64,000 nucleotides of DNA from assembly GCF_000317695.1 (NCBI RefSeq), contig NC_019771.1, positions 4,640,001 through 4,704,000 of the forward strand. The letters are read 5' to 3'. Each line of letters starts with the position of its first letter. Within the stretch, counting starts at the first letter, position 1. The position numbers and the translations under genes were made by a program. The DNA is from Anabaena cylindrica PCC 7122. GTDB lineage: Bacteria > Cyanobacteriota > Cyanobacteriia > Cyanobacteriales > Nostocaceae. The notes under the pieces were generated by a model. It did not search any database, was not told the origin of the DNA, and saw only the letters and a program-made list of their open reading frames with translations. Below are positions 17,309-25,515 of the stretch, one piece after another.

Positions 17309-18580
17309 ATGAATAAAATTGCCTATCTTCAATGTCCAACAGGAATTTCCGGTGATATGTGCCTGGGTTCTTTGGTAAGTCTGGGTGTTCCCTTAGAGTA
17401 TTTAGTAGAAAAACTCAATTGTTTGGGAATTGAGCAAGAATACCAATTACGGGCAGAACTTGTTCATCGGCAAACTCAGCAAGCAACTAAAATCCACGTC
17501 GATTTATTACACCATCATCATCACCATGAACACTCTCACCATCATGGCCGTCACCTACCAGAAATAGAGGAAATGATTCTTAAAGCTAAGTTGCCATCAC
17601 AGGCAGAAGCTTGGAGTTTAGCTGTATTCAGGCAGTTAGCAGTGGCAGAAGGGGCAATACATGGTATTGAACCGGAAAAAGTTCATTTTCATGAGGTAGG
17701 TGCTGTAGACGCGATTGTGGATATTGTCGGTACTTGCTTGGGGTTAGATTGGTTGGGTATTGACAGCAATGAAGAAAGATTACCTCTGATCTATTGTTCA
17801 GCGTTTCCGACTGGTGGGGGAACTGTTCGCGCTGCACATGGTCAAATGGCAGTACCAGTCCCCGCAGTATTGAAGCTGTGGGAAATGCGGAGTTGTCCAG
17901 TTTATAGTAATGGTATTGAAAAAGAACTGGTAACGCCAACAGGGGCAGCGATCGCTACTACTTTAGCCAGAAATTTTGGTTCACCCCCCCCAATCACAAT
18001 CACAAAAGTGGGACTAGGAGCAGGTTCCCTCGATTTACCCATCCCCAATATACTACGGCTCTGGCTCGGTGAAAGTGCAAATTTCCAGACAAATATTCTT
18101 AATTTTGCCAATACTAGTCCCAATGTAGAAACTATCTCTGTTCTAGAAACCCAAATTGATGACTTAAACCCCCAAGCTATCGGCTATGTCTTTGAGGCTT
18201 TATTTACTGCTGGTGCGGTGGATGTCTTTACCCAACCGATAGGGATGAAAAAATCCCGTCCAGGTATTTTATTAACCGTTATTTGTCATCCAGAACATTT
18301 AGTCACTTGTGAAGAGATTTTATTCCGCGAAACCACTACTTTAGGAATTCGTCGCACTACTGGACAACGCACTATTTTACAACGGGAAATTCAACAAGTA
18401 GAAATTCCTCTTTATGGCAAAGTCGGTATTAAAGTTGCTTGGAAAGGATCAGCCGCAGAAAGAGTAATTACCAATGTACAGCCAGAATATGAAGATTGTG
18501 CAGACTTAGCACGAAAATATAATATTCCTTGGCGGGAAATTCAACGCATGGCACTACAAAATTGGTATTCTCAAACTTAA
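17309..18580 (+). CDS. larC: LarC, nickel-pincer cofactor biosynthesis protein
   Basis: LarC inserts nickel into the pyridinium thiocarboxylate precursor to make the nickel-pincer nucleotide cofactor of lactate racemase-like enzymes. The 423-residue protein has the family start (MNKIAYLQCPTGISGDMCLG), HFHEVGAVDAIVDIVG, VTPTGAAIATTLA and ETQIDDLNPQAIGYVFEALF. Residues 68-82 form a histidine-rich loop (HHHHHHEHSHHHGRH) suited to nickel binding. Some homologues are made as two frames by frameshifting; here the frame is continuous. No larA, larB or larE is adjacent, so the client enzyme is unknown. Confidence 0.92.
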   Translation: MNKIAYLQCPTGISGDMCLGSLVSLGVPLEYLVEKLNCLGIEQEYQLRAELVHRQTQQATKIHVDLLHHHHHHEHSHHHGRHLPEIEEMILKAKLPSQAEAWSLAVFRQLAVAEGAIHGIEPEKVHFHEVGAVDAIVDIVGTCLGLDWLGIDSNEERLPLIYCSAFPTGGGTVRAAHGQMAVPVPAVLKLWEMRSCPVYSNGIEKELVTPTGAAIATTLARNFGSPPPITITKVGLGAGSLDLPIPNILRLWLGESANFQTNILNFANTSPNVETISVLETQIDDLNPQAIGYVFEALFTAGAVDVFTQPIGMKKSRPGILLTVICHPEHLVTCEEILFRETTTLGIRRTTGQRTILQREIQQVEIPLYGKVGIKVAWKGSAAERVITNVQPEYEDCADLARKYNIPWREIQRMALQNWYSQT

Positions 18581-18628
18581 CTCATGTTTTACATCAATAT
18601 CCACTTTTAAGTAGCAATATCCAAAAGA

Positions 18629-18653
18629 AAAAGGTGGGCATTGCCCACCTTTT
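18629..18653. terminator. Bidirectional terminator between larC and a lipoprotein gene
   Basis: AAAAGGTGGGC pairs with GCCCACCTTTT around a three-base loop, with A-runs on the left and T-runs on the right. It therefore reads as a terminator from both sides between convergent genes ending at 18580 and 18670. Confidence 0.85.
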
Positions 18654-18669
18654 AAACATGAAATTAATT

Positions 18670-19272
18670 TTAATCAGCCTCTCTCACAGTTCTGTTGATT
18701 GCTTCTCCTGTATCCTCGGCTCGGCGTTGAATATTTTTCCCAACATCTTCAGTTCCACGTTGCATATTTTTGGTCAAATCTTTAGCAGCACTTCCGACAT
18801 TTTCCTGAAGGTTTTCAACTCCTCGCTTTGTTCCTTTAGTAACACCTTCCCGCAATTCTTCAGCAGAACTTCCCACATCTTCACCTAAGTTTTTCACCCT
18901 TTCATCAAAAGGTGTTCCTTGACGATAATTACGTACATATTGCTCAGTACTATCAATTCCTTTATTTTCGTTGTTTTTCTGAGCATTTTCTATTAACTCA
19001 TCGGCTCTAATTTTGGCTGCTTTTTCTGCATCTCTCGCTCTGGGATCTACATCACTAAAATTGTTCATCCCTCCTTGATATCGAGAGATAGGATAATCTT
19101 TTGTGGGATCATATCTTTGCACATTTGGCGGTTGTCCAGCGGGTTGGGGTGGTTGTCCGGCTATGGTGGGACGATTACAAGCTTGTGCTAAAAAGAGTAA
19201 AGCCCCGGCTAAAAATACCGTTAAAACTTTAAAGGGACGCAGATTTTGTAACCAATTAATTACTCTGTTCAT
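18670..19272 (-). CDS. Predicted lipoprotein with amphipathic C-terminal repeats (sister of next gene)
   Basis: The 200-residue protein has a lipoprotein signal peptide: MNRVINWLQNLRPFKV, a hydrophobic core and the lipobox LAQAC with the cysteine at about residue 32. A Pro/Gln linker (QPPQPAGQPP) follows. The C-terminal half is charged helix with loosely repeated blocks (NLGEDVGSSAEELREG, NLQENVGSAAKDLTKN, TEDVGKNIQRRAEDTG), resembling LEA- or apolipoprotein-like helices. I do not recognise a functional family. It shares N-terminal architecture with the gene at 19302-19856, 29 bases upstream on the same strand, so the two are probably a duplicated operon. Confidence 0.7.
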   Translation of the reverse strand: MNRVINWLQNLRPFKVLTVFLAGALLFLAQACNRPTIAGQPPQPAGQPPNVQRYDPTKDYPISRYQGGMNNFSDVDPRARDAEKAAKIRADELIENAQKNNENKGIDSTEQYVRNYRQGTPFDERVKNLGEDVGSSAEELREGVTKGTKRGVENLQENVGSAAKDLTKNMQRGTEDVGKNIQRRAEDTGEAINRTVREAD

Positions 19273-19301
19273 AATTATCCTCTTTGTATTTTGATAAAGG
19301 T

Positions 19302-19856
19302 CTATTTGCCTACAGATGGATTTTTTTGTAGTTCAGGTCTGGCACTTGCTTCATCTGCTTTTTCTTTTAAAAATCCTGAAGCTTTTTCAAATGACTCTGT
19401 TACAGTTTCAATTCGGTCTTGAATGCGATTTCCTAAATCTGGTTGACCCTGAATTAATCCACCTGGCTCAGTATGTTTGAACTCTTCTTCTGTAATAATT
19501 GGTAGTTCTGCTTCTTTTTTAATTCTTCCTAAGGGTGTTTCTGCCCCAGGATAAAGAAGTTCTGAGTCTTTATTGGCAACTAATAATGTTTGTGAATTTA
19601 AGGGCAGACTAGCTTGATCGCCTTTTTGCTTTCTTGATTCAGTAGACGTTGGTGAATTTGAATTGGTATATTTATCGCCACCATTTTTATAAGGATTATT
19701 TGCTCCACCAGCCTGCACAGGAGTACTCTTGGGATTCATTCCTTGAGCGCTTGTTCCACTACAAGCAGTGCTAATCATCAAAAATACTCCAGCTAAAAAG
19801 ATAGTTAAAATTCGACGCATTTGTAGTTTATTAAACCAGTTCATCAATCTTTTCAC
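19302..19856 (-). CDS. Predicted lipoprotein, first of a sister pair
   Basis: The 184-residue product starts with GTG at 19856. That start aligns residue for residue with the neighbour: MKRLMNWFNKL here, MNRVINWLQNL there. The lipobox is MISTAC (cysteine at about 32). The mature part is hydrophilic, rich in Asn, Ser and Lys, with a predicted helix RIQDRIETVTESFEKASGFL near the end. An ATG at 19844 is possible but would shorten the signal peptide's basic region. Function unknown; probably anchored in the plasma or outer membrane. Confidence 0.7.
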   Translation of the reverse strand: MKRLMNWFNKLQMRRILTIFLAGVFLMISTACSGTSAQGMNPKSTPVQAGGANNPYKNGGDKYTNSNSPTSTESRKQKGDQASLPLNSQTLLVANKDSELLYPGAETPLGRIKKEAELPIITEEEFKHTEPGGLIQGQPDLGNRIQDRIETVTESFEKASGFLKEKADEASARPELQKNPSVGK

Positions 19857-20092
19857 TTAGCCCTCCTTATATTAAGAGAACACGTTAATTCAATTTATCA
19901 ATCATATTTTTTGGTATTGATGCAATTTATTAACGTGAACAAACTTTATTAAGAGTAACGGTTTTTAAATAACATTAACCTCTAGCTTAGGTCACATTTT
20001 ACTGCTGAAAAAAGTTTAATTTTATCTAACTATAGAGAGATATTATTTAATATAATAATTTTGGGCAATTTAATGATTAAATTTCACAAATA

Positions 20093-21010
20093 ATGAAAAA
20101 ATTTTTACGCTGGTTTATTTTGGGGGGAACGCTGTTTTTTTTAGGAAAAGCTTTGAAGGATAATTGGATAGAAGTTACTTCTATCCGTATTGATGCAGCA
20201 GGATGGGCAATTTTAGCAGTTGCTACGGGTATAACTTTACTCGCACATACATGGGCTGGTTGGATATGGACTTGGGTGTTGAAAGAGTTAAATCAATCTG
20301 TACCAACTTTCCCATTTATCCAAGTTTATTTAAAAACGAATATTGCTAAGTATTTACCTGGCAATGTTTGGCATTACTACGGGCGAATTTTAGCGGCTAA
20401 AAATGCTAATGTCTCTACTGGTGCGGCAACTTTAAGCGTTTTACTAGAACCGTTACTGATGCTGGCAGCGGCTTTAATTATTATTGTTTTATTTGGTGGT
20501 GAATTTGCAGTCAGTGATACTAATATTGGGGTGCAAATTCTGCAATTGCTAAGTTTAGCGGTGGTACTGGGTGCAGTTCATCCCCGGTTTTTGAACCCAG
20601 CAATTCGTTTTTTATACCAATTCAAGAACAAAAAATCTGAATCTGAAAATCAGCCTATTAGTAGTTTAATTATTGAATGCTATCCTCTCAAACCGTTATT
20701 AGGAGAGTTAGGTTTTTTAGGCCTGCGTGGTACTGGTTTTATATTAACTATGTTTGCCCTGAGTTCGTTAAACTTGAGTCAAATTCCTTTATTGCTTGGT
20801 GCGTTTAGTTTTGCTTGGGTCTTAGGCTTAGTTATCCCTGGTGCGCCTGGGGGTTTAGGTGTGTTTGAAGCTACAGCTCTCACCTTGTTACAGTATCACT
20901 TCCCTGCTGCTTTAGTAATTAGTGCGATCGCACTTTATCGTCTCATTAGCATCTTAGCTGAAATTGCCGGCGCGGCTCTAGCTTCCCTAGATGAACGTCT
21001 TGCTAATTAG
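20093..21010 (+). CDS. YbhN/UPF0104-like membrane protein (LPG synthase transmembrane domain family)
   Basis: The 305-residue protein is very hydrophobic with about seven or eight membrane helices. Family features include LLAHTWAGWIWTWVLKEL, YLKTNIAKYLPGNVWHYYGR and PGAPGGLGVFEATALTLL. These match the transmembrane domain found alone in YbhN and fused to the synthase domain in MprF. There is no aminoacyltransferase domain, so lysyl-PG synthesis is unlikely; lipid flipping or transport is the plausible class role. It is monocistronic and lies in the plasma membrane. Confidence 0.85.
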   Translation: MKKFLRWFILGGTLFFLGKALKDNWIEVTSIRIDAAGWAILAVATGITLLAHTWAGWIWTWVLKELNQSVPTFPFIQVYLKTNIAKYLPGNVWHYYGRILAAKNANVSTGAATLSVLLEPLLMLAAALIIIVLFGGEFAVSDTNIGVQILQLLSLAVVLGAVHPRFLNPAIRFLYQFKNKKSESENQPISSLIIECYPLKPLLGELGFLGLRGTGFILTMFALSSLNLSQIPLLLGAFSFAWVLGLVIPGAPGGLGVFEATALTLLQYHFPAALVISAIALYRLISILAEIAGAALASLDERLAN

Positions 21011-21140
21011 AGTTTGCTGAAAACGCCAATTAAAAAAGGCTTACTCCGAAAAAATCTTGGTTTAGATTGTTAAAATTAAATCAACTAACCCAGAGCCAAA
21101 CTGACCCCAAGCAACTGCAAACGTTAGAAAATAACGAACC

Positions 21141-21725
21141 ATGATCGCAGCCAAAGACAAAGCCCCCAACCTCACCCCTGAAGAATATTTCGCTTGGGAA
21201 GAACAGCAACTAGAAAAACACGAATTGATCGACGGTCAAGTTTATGCTATGAGCGGCAGTAGCGTCAATCACGGTCGTATTTCCATCCGCTTCACCTCCA
21301 TTTTTGATGCCCATTTAGAGAATAGTGGTTGTATAACTGGAAATTCTGATATCAAGGTTAATATTGTCGAAACGAATAACTATACCTATCCAGATGCGAG
21401 TGTAACTTGCGATGAACGAGATAAAAATACTTCCAACTATTTTACCTATCCCTGCTTAATTGTTGAAGTTCTCTCCAAAACTACCGAAGCCTACGATCGC
21501 GGTAGCAAATTTAGAATGTATCGAAATAACCCCATATTGAAAGATTACCTATTGGTTAGTTCCACCAGCATCGAAATCGACCTGTATCACAAAAATGATG
21601 CGGGACAATGGATGATTATTAACTATGGAGAAGGTGACATCATTGAACTAAAAAGCATCAATCTCAGTTTCCCCATTGAGCAAGTCTATCGCGGTTTAAC
21701 CCTTGAACCAGGAAATGGGGAATAA
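21141..21725 (+). CDS. Uma2 family PD-(D/E)XK protein
   Basis: This 194-residue protein belongs to the Uma2 (DUF820) family, expanded in cyanobacteria. It begins TPEEYFAWEEQQLEKHELIDG and has the nuclease-like core PDASVTCDERD followed by LIVEVLSKTTEAYDRGSKF. The residues Asp, Glu and Lys of that core are all present. No biological substrate is established for the family. The Fic gene follows; an upstream in-frame TTG would make them overlap, but the likely Fic ATG lies 40 bases after this stop. Confidence 0.85.
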   Translation: MIAAKDKAPNLTPEEYFAWEEQQLEKHELIDGQVYAMSGSSVNHGRISIRFTSIFDAHLENSGCITGNSDIKVNIVETNNYTYPDASVTCDERDKNTSNYFTYPCLIVEVLSKTTEAYDRGSKFRMYRNNPILKDYLLVSSTSIEIDLYHKNDAGQWMIINYGEGDIIELKSINLSFPIEQVYRGLTLEPGNGE

Positions 21726-21765
21726 AATCAAAACATTACCCATTTTACCCATTACCCAATACCCC

Positions 21766-22701
21766 ATGCTACTGTCTTCTTCTCAACTCTACGAGCAGTT
21801 TATTGAACAGGTAATTAGTTTAAGTCAAGAAAAAGAATTTTCATTGACTGCTGTAATAAGTAACTATGTGAGCATGAATTATCAGCTTAAATTAGAGCAA
21901 ATAGACAAGCTAAAAGTTTGGTTGGATGACTTTAGACCGTTTGATACCACAATTATCGCGGAACTCAAAAAGCTGTATGATATCCGCTTTACTTATAACT
22001 CTAATGCCATTGAAGGGAATACTTTAACTCAAAGTGAAACCGAGTTAGTGTTAACTAAAGGGATTACAATTGGCGGTAAAACTCTTGATGAGCATTTAGA
22101 GGTGATTGGACATAAGGAAGCGATTGACTATATTGAGAGTTTAGCCCAAAAAGATACAGTAATTAATGAATGGGAAATTAAACAAATTCACAATCTAATC
22201 CTGAGAAAGATTAACCCTGATGAAGCGGGTTGTTATCGAATGCTGGATGTAATGGCAGCAGGAACAAATTATCTTTATCCTCCCCATTATTTACTATCTC
22301 AATTAATGGCAGATTTTGTAATTTGGCTCAATTCAGACGCTTCTTTAACACTCCATCCAGTAGAATATGCAACAATGGCTCATTATCGTTTTGTCTCGAT
22401 CCATCCTTTTCGGGATGGGAATGGGAGAACGGCTAGATTATTAATGAATTTACTCTTAATTCGTGCAGGGTATCCCATTGTGGTGATTAATAATCAAATT
22501 CGCAATGATTATATTAACGCTTTGGCTTATGGACAACAAAACCAAGATAATTTAGATCGGCTTTTTGATTTGGTTTGTGATGCTGTTATAACTTCATTGG
22601 TGGAAACTTTAAGATTATTAGTAACTGCAAGTAGTAGTAGAGAAAAGGGGCAGGTTTTTTATCAAGAAATTACTGATTTTATTGATAACTATTTGAGGTA
22701 A
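21766..22701 (+). CDS. Fic family protein (probable AMPylator with built-in inhibitory helix)
   Basis: Fic enzymes transfer AMP or other nucleotides to target hydroxyls. The full active motif HPFRDGNGRTAR is present at about residues 210-221, including catalytic His and Asn. An upstream SNAIEGN (about 85-91) matches the (S/T)xxxE(G/N) inhibitory motif of class II Fic proteins, so auto-inhibition is predicted. I chose the ATG at 21766 (311 residues). The frame extends to a TTG at 21703, but that segment encodes heptamer-like repeat DNA (TACCCAT). No antitoxin gene is adjacent, consistent with intramolecular inhibition. Confidence 0.88.
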   Translation: MLLSSSQLYEQFIEQVISLSQEKEFSLTAVISNYVSMNYQLKLEQIDKLKVWLDDFRPFDTTIIAELKKLYDIRFTYNSNAIEGNTLTQSETELVLTKGITIGGKTLDEHLEVIGHKEAIDYIESLAQKDTVINEWEIKQIHNLILRKINPDEAGCYRMLDVMAAGTNYLYPPHYLLSQLMADFVIWLNSDASLTLHPVEYATMAHYRFVSIHPFRDGNGRTARLLMNLLLIRAGYPIVVINNQIRNDYINALAYGQQNQDNLDRLFDLVCDAVITSLVETLRLLVTASSSREKGQVFYQEITDFIDNYLR

Positions 22702-23056
22702 TCTGTAATAGGTAATGGGTAAGAAGTTAAAGAAAAAAGTCCCTGGCTTAATATTCCCTGCGTTTTACGGCAATTGGGACAAAGATAGAATTGATAATTT
22801 TTGAGTTCGCTATGTAGATCCTGTTGTGGATACACTCGAAATACCTACAAATCGCTCTTCAAACACTGCACAACGAGTTGAGGGAGCATATTGTCTAGAA
22901 AGAAAACCAGAAAAGTTATAGCCTTTCCCACTCTAGTTATATACAAAATTAACCCTCACCTTACCAAGGGGAGGGTGCGCGACAGCGCGGGTGGGGTGTA
23001 TTTAATCAGCTTGGGAATGCCTATATCGGTAAACTCAAAATTACAAATTATTTATA
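22702..23056. other. Intergenic region before trnL
   Basis: This 355-base gap between fic and trnL contains the dispersed repeat at 22916-23025, listed separately, and otherwise no gene I can support. The short frame at 22891-23199 crosses the repeat and the antisense of trnL and is spurious. Confidence 0.5.
22916..23025. repeat. Uninterrupted copy of the dispersed repeat at 8566-8958
   Basis: It begins TTATAGCCTTTCCCACT, contains CCTTACCAAGGGGAGGG and GTGCGCGACAGCGCGGGTGG, and ends GGGAATGCCTATA. The ends are an imperfect inverted repeat. It provides the empty-site allele for the insertion at 8631-8892. Confidence 0.75.
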
Positions 23057-23425
23057 TGGGGGTGGGGGGACTTGAACCCCCACGACCGTTTAAGGTCAAC
23101 GGATTTTCATTCTTCCACAGCTTTCACTGTTGCCTTGTTGCTTGCACAACTTCAGGCTTTAAGAATTGGACTCTCCCTTTACCCTCGCCTTTACGTTAGG
23201 GTAGCTCCCGTCGAGTCTCTGCACCTTCCCTGAATTTTGAATTTCTGATTTCAAATTGAAAGCCAAAATAAAATCTTGATTCTAAAATTTCCGGGCTTGG
23301 CTCAGGATTGCCATATCTGTAAACAGATTTAGGTTTCCCTGAATTTGAGAGCTTCCACTTGAAAGATTTCTCTATCAAGGCTCAGTTTTCTAAGTCCGTA
23401 GCGTCTACCATTCCGCCACACCCCC
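23057..23425 (-). tRNA. trnL-UAA: tRNA-Leu(UAA), split by a group I intron
   Basis: Exon 1 is complement(23392-23425): acceptor GGGGGTG, D-arm, and anticodon stem ACGGA ending in CTT. Exon 2 is complement(23057-23107): AAAA, stem TCCGT, the long variable arm (TGACC/GGTC), the GTTCAAGT T-loop, and acceptor CACCCCC plus discriminator A. Joined, they give 85 nt with anticodon TAA and a closed seven-base loop CTTAAAA. CCA is not encoded. The intron interrupts the anticodon after U34, the conserved cyanobacterial and plastid position. Confidence 0.95.
23108..23391 (-). ncRNA. Group I intron in tRNA-Leu(UAA)
   Basis: The 284-nt intron starts AGAAAACTGAGCC after exon-terminal U34 and ends in G (omega-G) before AAAATCCG. 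Conserved core stretches are readable on the minus strand, including GGCAATCCTGAGCC (P/Q region), GGTGCAGAGACTCGACGGGA (R region) and CTACCCTAACG (S-like region). No homing endonuclease frame is present. The AT-rich section around 23230-23290 corresponds to the length-variable P6b region used as a Nostoc strain marker. Self-splicing is expected from the family. Confidence 0.92.
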
Positions 23426-23780
23426 AAGGGTTTTTGATGTTTAGAGGCTCAAAAAACCTCCCCATCTATTTCATCATTAATTGCGTATTTTGTGCAAGTA
23501 GTTTTCAAAATTTTTTTTCAAACACTACTTTTTTCAATTTAGCCTCAAAATCATACTTTTTAGGTAATGACCTTGTTTAACTTGGTTGCACAACCGCGTT
23601 TAATGGCGAAATATCACCATAACACAATATAAACTTTTTTTCAAATTATTGCAAGTCGGACAAAATTAATTTATTTTCTTTCCCGACAAAACTGATGAGT
23701 GATACTTCCCTGAGTCCGACCATTCAGCATATTATGGGAATAGATGCACCGAATAGTCTTCTCAAATCCGATAAAGAATT
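23426..23780. other. Promoter-bearing gap between divergent trnL and ndhL
   Basis: This 355-base AT-rich region separates the minus-strand trnL from plus-strand ndhL. It must hold the promoters of both, but I cannot assign elements with confidence. The frame at 23359-23580 overlaps trnL exon 1 antisense and is not credible. No other gene seen. Confidence 0.5.
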
Positions 23781-23990
23781 ATGGTTGTAGCGCTACTATA
23801 TCTAATTTTGGCCGGAGCTTATCTTCTGGTAATCCCAATGGCTGTAATGCTTTATCTAAAGCTGCGGTGGTATACGGCTAGTTCTGTTGAACGTGTGTTC
23901 ATGTACTTTTTAGTGTTCTTCTTCTTTCCGGGTTTGTTGCTGCTTTCGCCCATTGCGAATTTTCGACCCCGGCGCAGACAAATTGTTTAA
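23781..23990 (+). CDS. ndhL: NAD(P)H-quinone oxidoreductase subunit L
   Basis: NdhL is a small membrane subunit specific to the NDH-1 complex of cyanobacteria and chloroplasts, needed for cyclic electron flow and inorganic carbon uptake. The 69-residue product has two hydrophobic helices (about 3-27 and 40-57) and the signature RWYTASSVERVFMYFLVFFF followed by FPGLLLLSP and NFRPRRRQIV. Length and ends fit the family. It is followed 24 bases later by the DUF3007 gene and then trpA, the usual cyanobacterial order. Confidence 0.95.
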   Translation: MVVALLYLILAGAYLLVIPMAVMLYLKLRWYTASSVERVFMYFLVFFFFPGLLLLSPIANFRPRRRQIV

Positions 23991-24014
23991 CTTGATTGGT
24001 AGGTCATAACTCTC

Positions 24015-24314
24015 ATGCGACGCATTGATGCAATCGGAATTGCTTTGGGGATTTTTGTGGCTGGTGGCTTGGCCTATGCGGGATTACAGCTAGTCGGGTT
24101 AGATGGACAAAAAGCTGGAATTTGGAGTCAGGTTTTACTGGTTTTTGGGTTGTTGGGCTGGTTGTCCACATATCTTTTCCGAGCAGGTAGCAAAAAAATG
24201 ACCTACCATCAACAACGGGAAGAGTATGAAAAGGCGTTCTTACAAAAGCGACTAGATGAACTCACTCCTGAAGAATTAGCAAAAATTCAAGCTGAAATTG
24301 AATCAGGCAATTAG
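24015..24314 (+). CDS. DUF3007 family membrane protein
   Basis: The 99-residue protein has two membrane helices (about 7-27 and 35-53), followed by a soluble tail with MTYHQQREEYEKAFLQKRLD and LTPEELAKIQAEIE. It belongs to DUF3007, conserved in cyanobacteria and plastid-bearing plants. Function is not known to me. Its place directly after ndhL suggests cotranscription. Confidence 0.85.
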   Translation: MRRIDAIGIALGIFVAGGLAYAGLQLVGLDGQKAGIWSQVLLVFGLLGWLSTYLFRAGSKKMTYHQQREEYEKAFLQKRLDELTPEELAKIQAEIESGN

Positions 24315-24472
24315 GTGACAGTTGACAGGTGACAGGTGACAGAAAAGATAGGAAGATAGTAAAGATAAGGAAGTGGGGGAGATGGGGGAGAGTATTTACC
24401 TTCTACCTTCTACCTTCTGTCACCTGTTCCCTGTCACCTAATTACCTATTCCCTATTCCCTTCTTCTGACCA

Positions 24473-25276
24473 ATGACTGCAATTTCTCGTTGTTTTGAAA
24501 CTTTAAGACGGAATCAAGAGTGCGCTCTGATTCCGTTTATTACTGCTGGTGATCCTGATTTGGAAACAACAGCTAAGGCTTTACAAGTTTTAGATCGCTC
24601 TGGAGCCGACATAATTGAGTTGGGTGTTCCTTATTCTGATCCTTTGGCTGATGGGCCTGTGATTCAAGCAGCTGCTACCCGTGCATTGGCAAAGGGTACT
24701 ACTTTAGATCAGGTGCTGGCGATGTTGCAAGCAACTACTCCTAGTTTAAAAGCACCAATTATTTTATTTACGTATTACAACCCGATTTTACACCGGGGAA
24801 TTGATAAGTTTCTTCAGCAAATTAAGGCCGCTGGTGTAGCAGGTTTGGTAGTTCCTGATTTACCTTTGGAAGAGGCAGCAGGGTTATTAAAACCAGCAAG
24901 TGAGATGGAGATTGATTTAACTCTGTTGGTAGCTCCTACTAGCTCTACTGAGAGGATAGAAGCGATCGCACGTGCTTCCCAAGGATTTATTTACTTGGTG
25001 AGTGTGACAGGTGTAACAGGAATGCGATCGCAAATGGAAAGCCGAGTTTCCGATTTACTCACACAAATTCGCTCTGTCACAGATAAACCCATCGGCGTAG
25101 GCTTTGGAATTTCTGACATTGAACAAGCGCATCAAGTCCGAGAATGGGGTGCAGATGCAGCAATTGTGGGTAGTGCTATAGTCAAGCGTTTAGCAGAAGG
25201 GACACCGGAACAAGGATTAGATGCGATCGCTCAATTTTGCCAAAATCTGAAGACAGCAATCACAACTACCTCTTGA
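24473..25276 (+). CDS. trpA: Tryptophan synthase alpha chain
   Basis: TrpA cleaves indole-3-glycerol phosphate to indole and glyceraldehyde 3-phosphate, passing indole to TrpB. The 267-residue TIM barrel contains LIPFITAGDPDLETT, the catalytic Glu/Asp region DIIELGVPYSDPLADGPVIQ and the phosphate-binding end GVGFGISDIEQAHQV with IVGSAIVKRL. Length matches the family. It lies 158 bases downstream of the DUF3007 gene; that gap contains TGACAGG-type heptamers. trpB is not in the window. Confidence 0.97.
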   Translation: MTAISRCFETLRRNQECALIPFITAGDPDLETTAKALQVLDRSGADIIELGVPYSDPLADGPVIQAAATRALAKGTTLDQVLAMLQATTPSLKAPIILFTYYNPILHRGIDKFLQQIKAAGVAGLVVPDLPLEEAAGLLKPASEMEIDLTLLVAPTSSTERIEAIARASQGFIYLVSVTGVTGMRSQMESRVSDLLTQIRSVTDKPIGVGFGISDIEQAHQVREWGADAAIVGSAIVKRLAEGTPEQGLDAIAQFCQNLKTAITTTS

Positions 25277-25308
25277 TGATTTGGGAAAATTAGATTAAAA
25301 AGTATAAC

Positions 25309-25398
25309 AGGGTAGTTTTTTTACCATCCATTAGTGGACAATTTGACTGATATGGTCTTGAATGTTAACAGCACATACAAAGGTAAAAAGACTACCTG
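25309..25398. repeat. 90-bp inverted-repeat element
   Basis: CAGGTAGTTTTTTTACC (25309-25325) pairs with GGTAAAAAGACTACCTG (25382-25398) with one mismatch. It lies between trpA and the next gene. The left arm may also act as a terminator because of its T7 run. No target duplication is clear. Confidence 0.6.
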
Positions 25399-25515
25399 AT
25401 ATATCTGCTTATAGTTTGAGTCTTATTGTGAATTGAAGTAGGCAAGCAATATGAGTGTGAGAGTGAGTCAGTCAAAATCTAGTTACGCTGCCGTCGTAGT
25501 TGAGGGATAAAAGCA

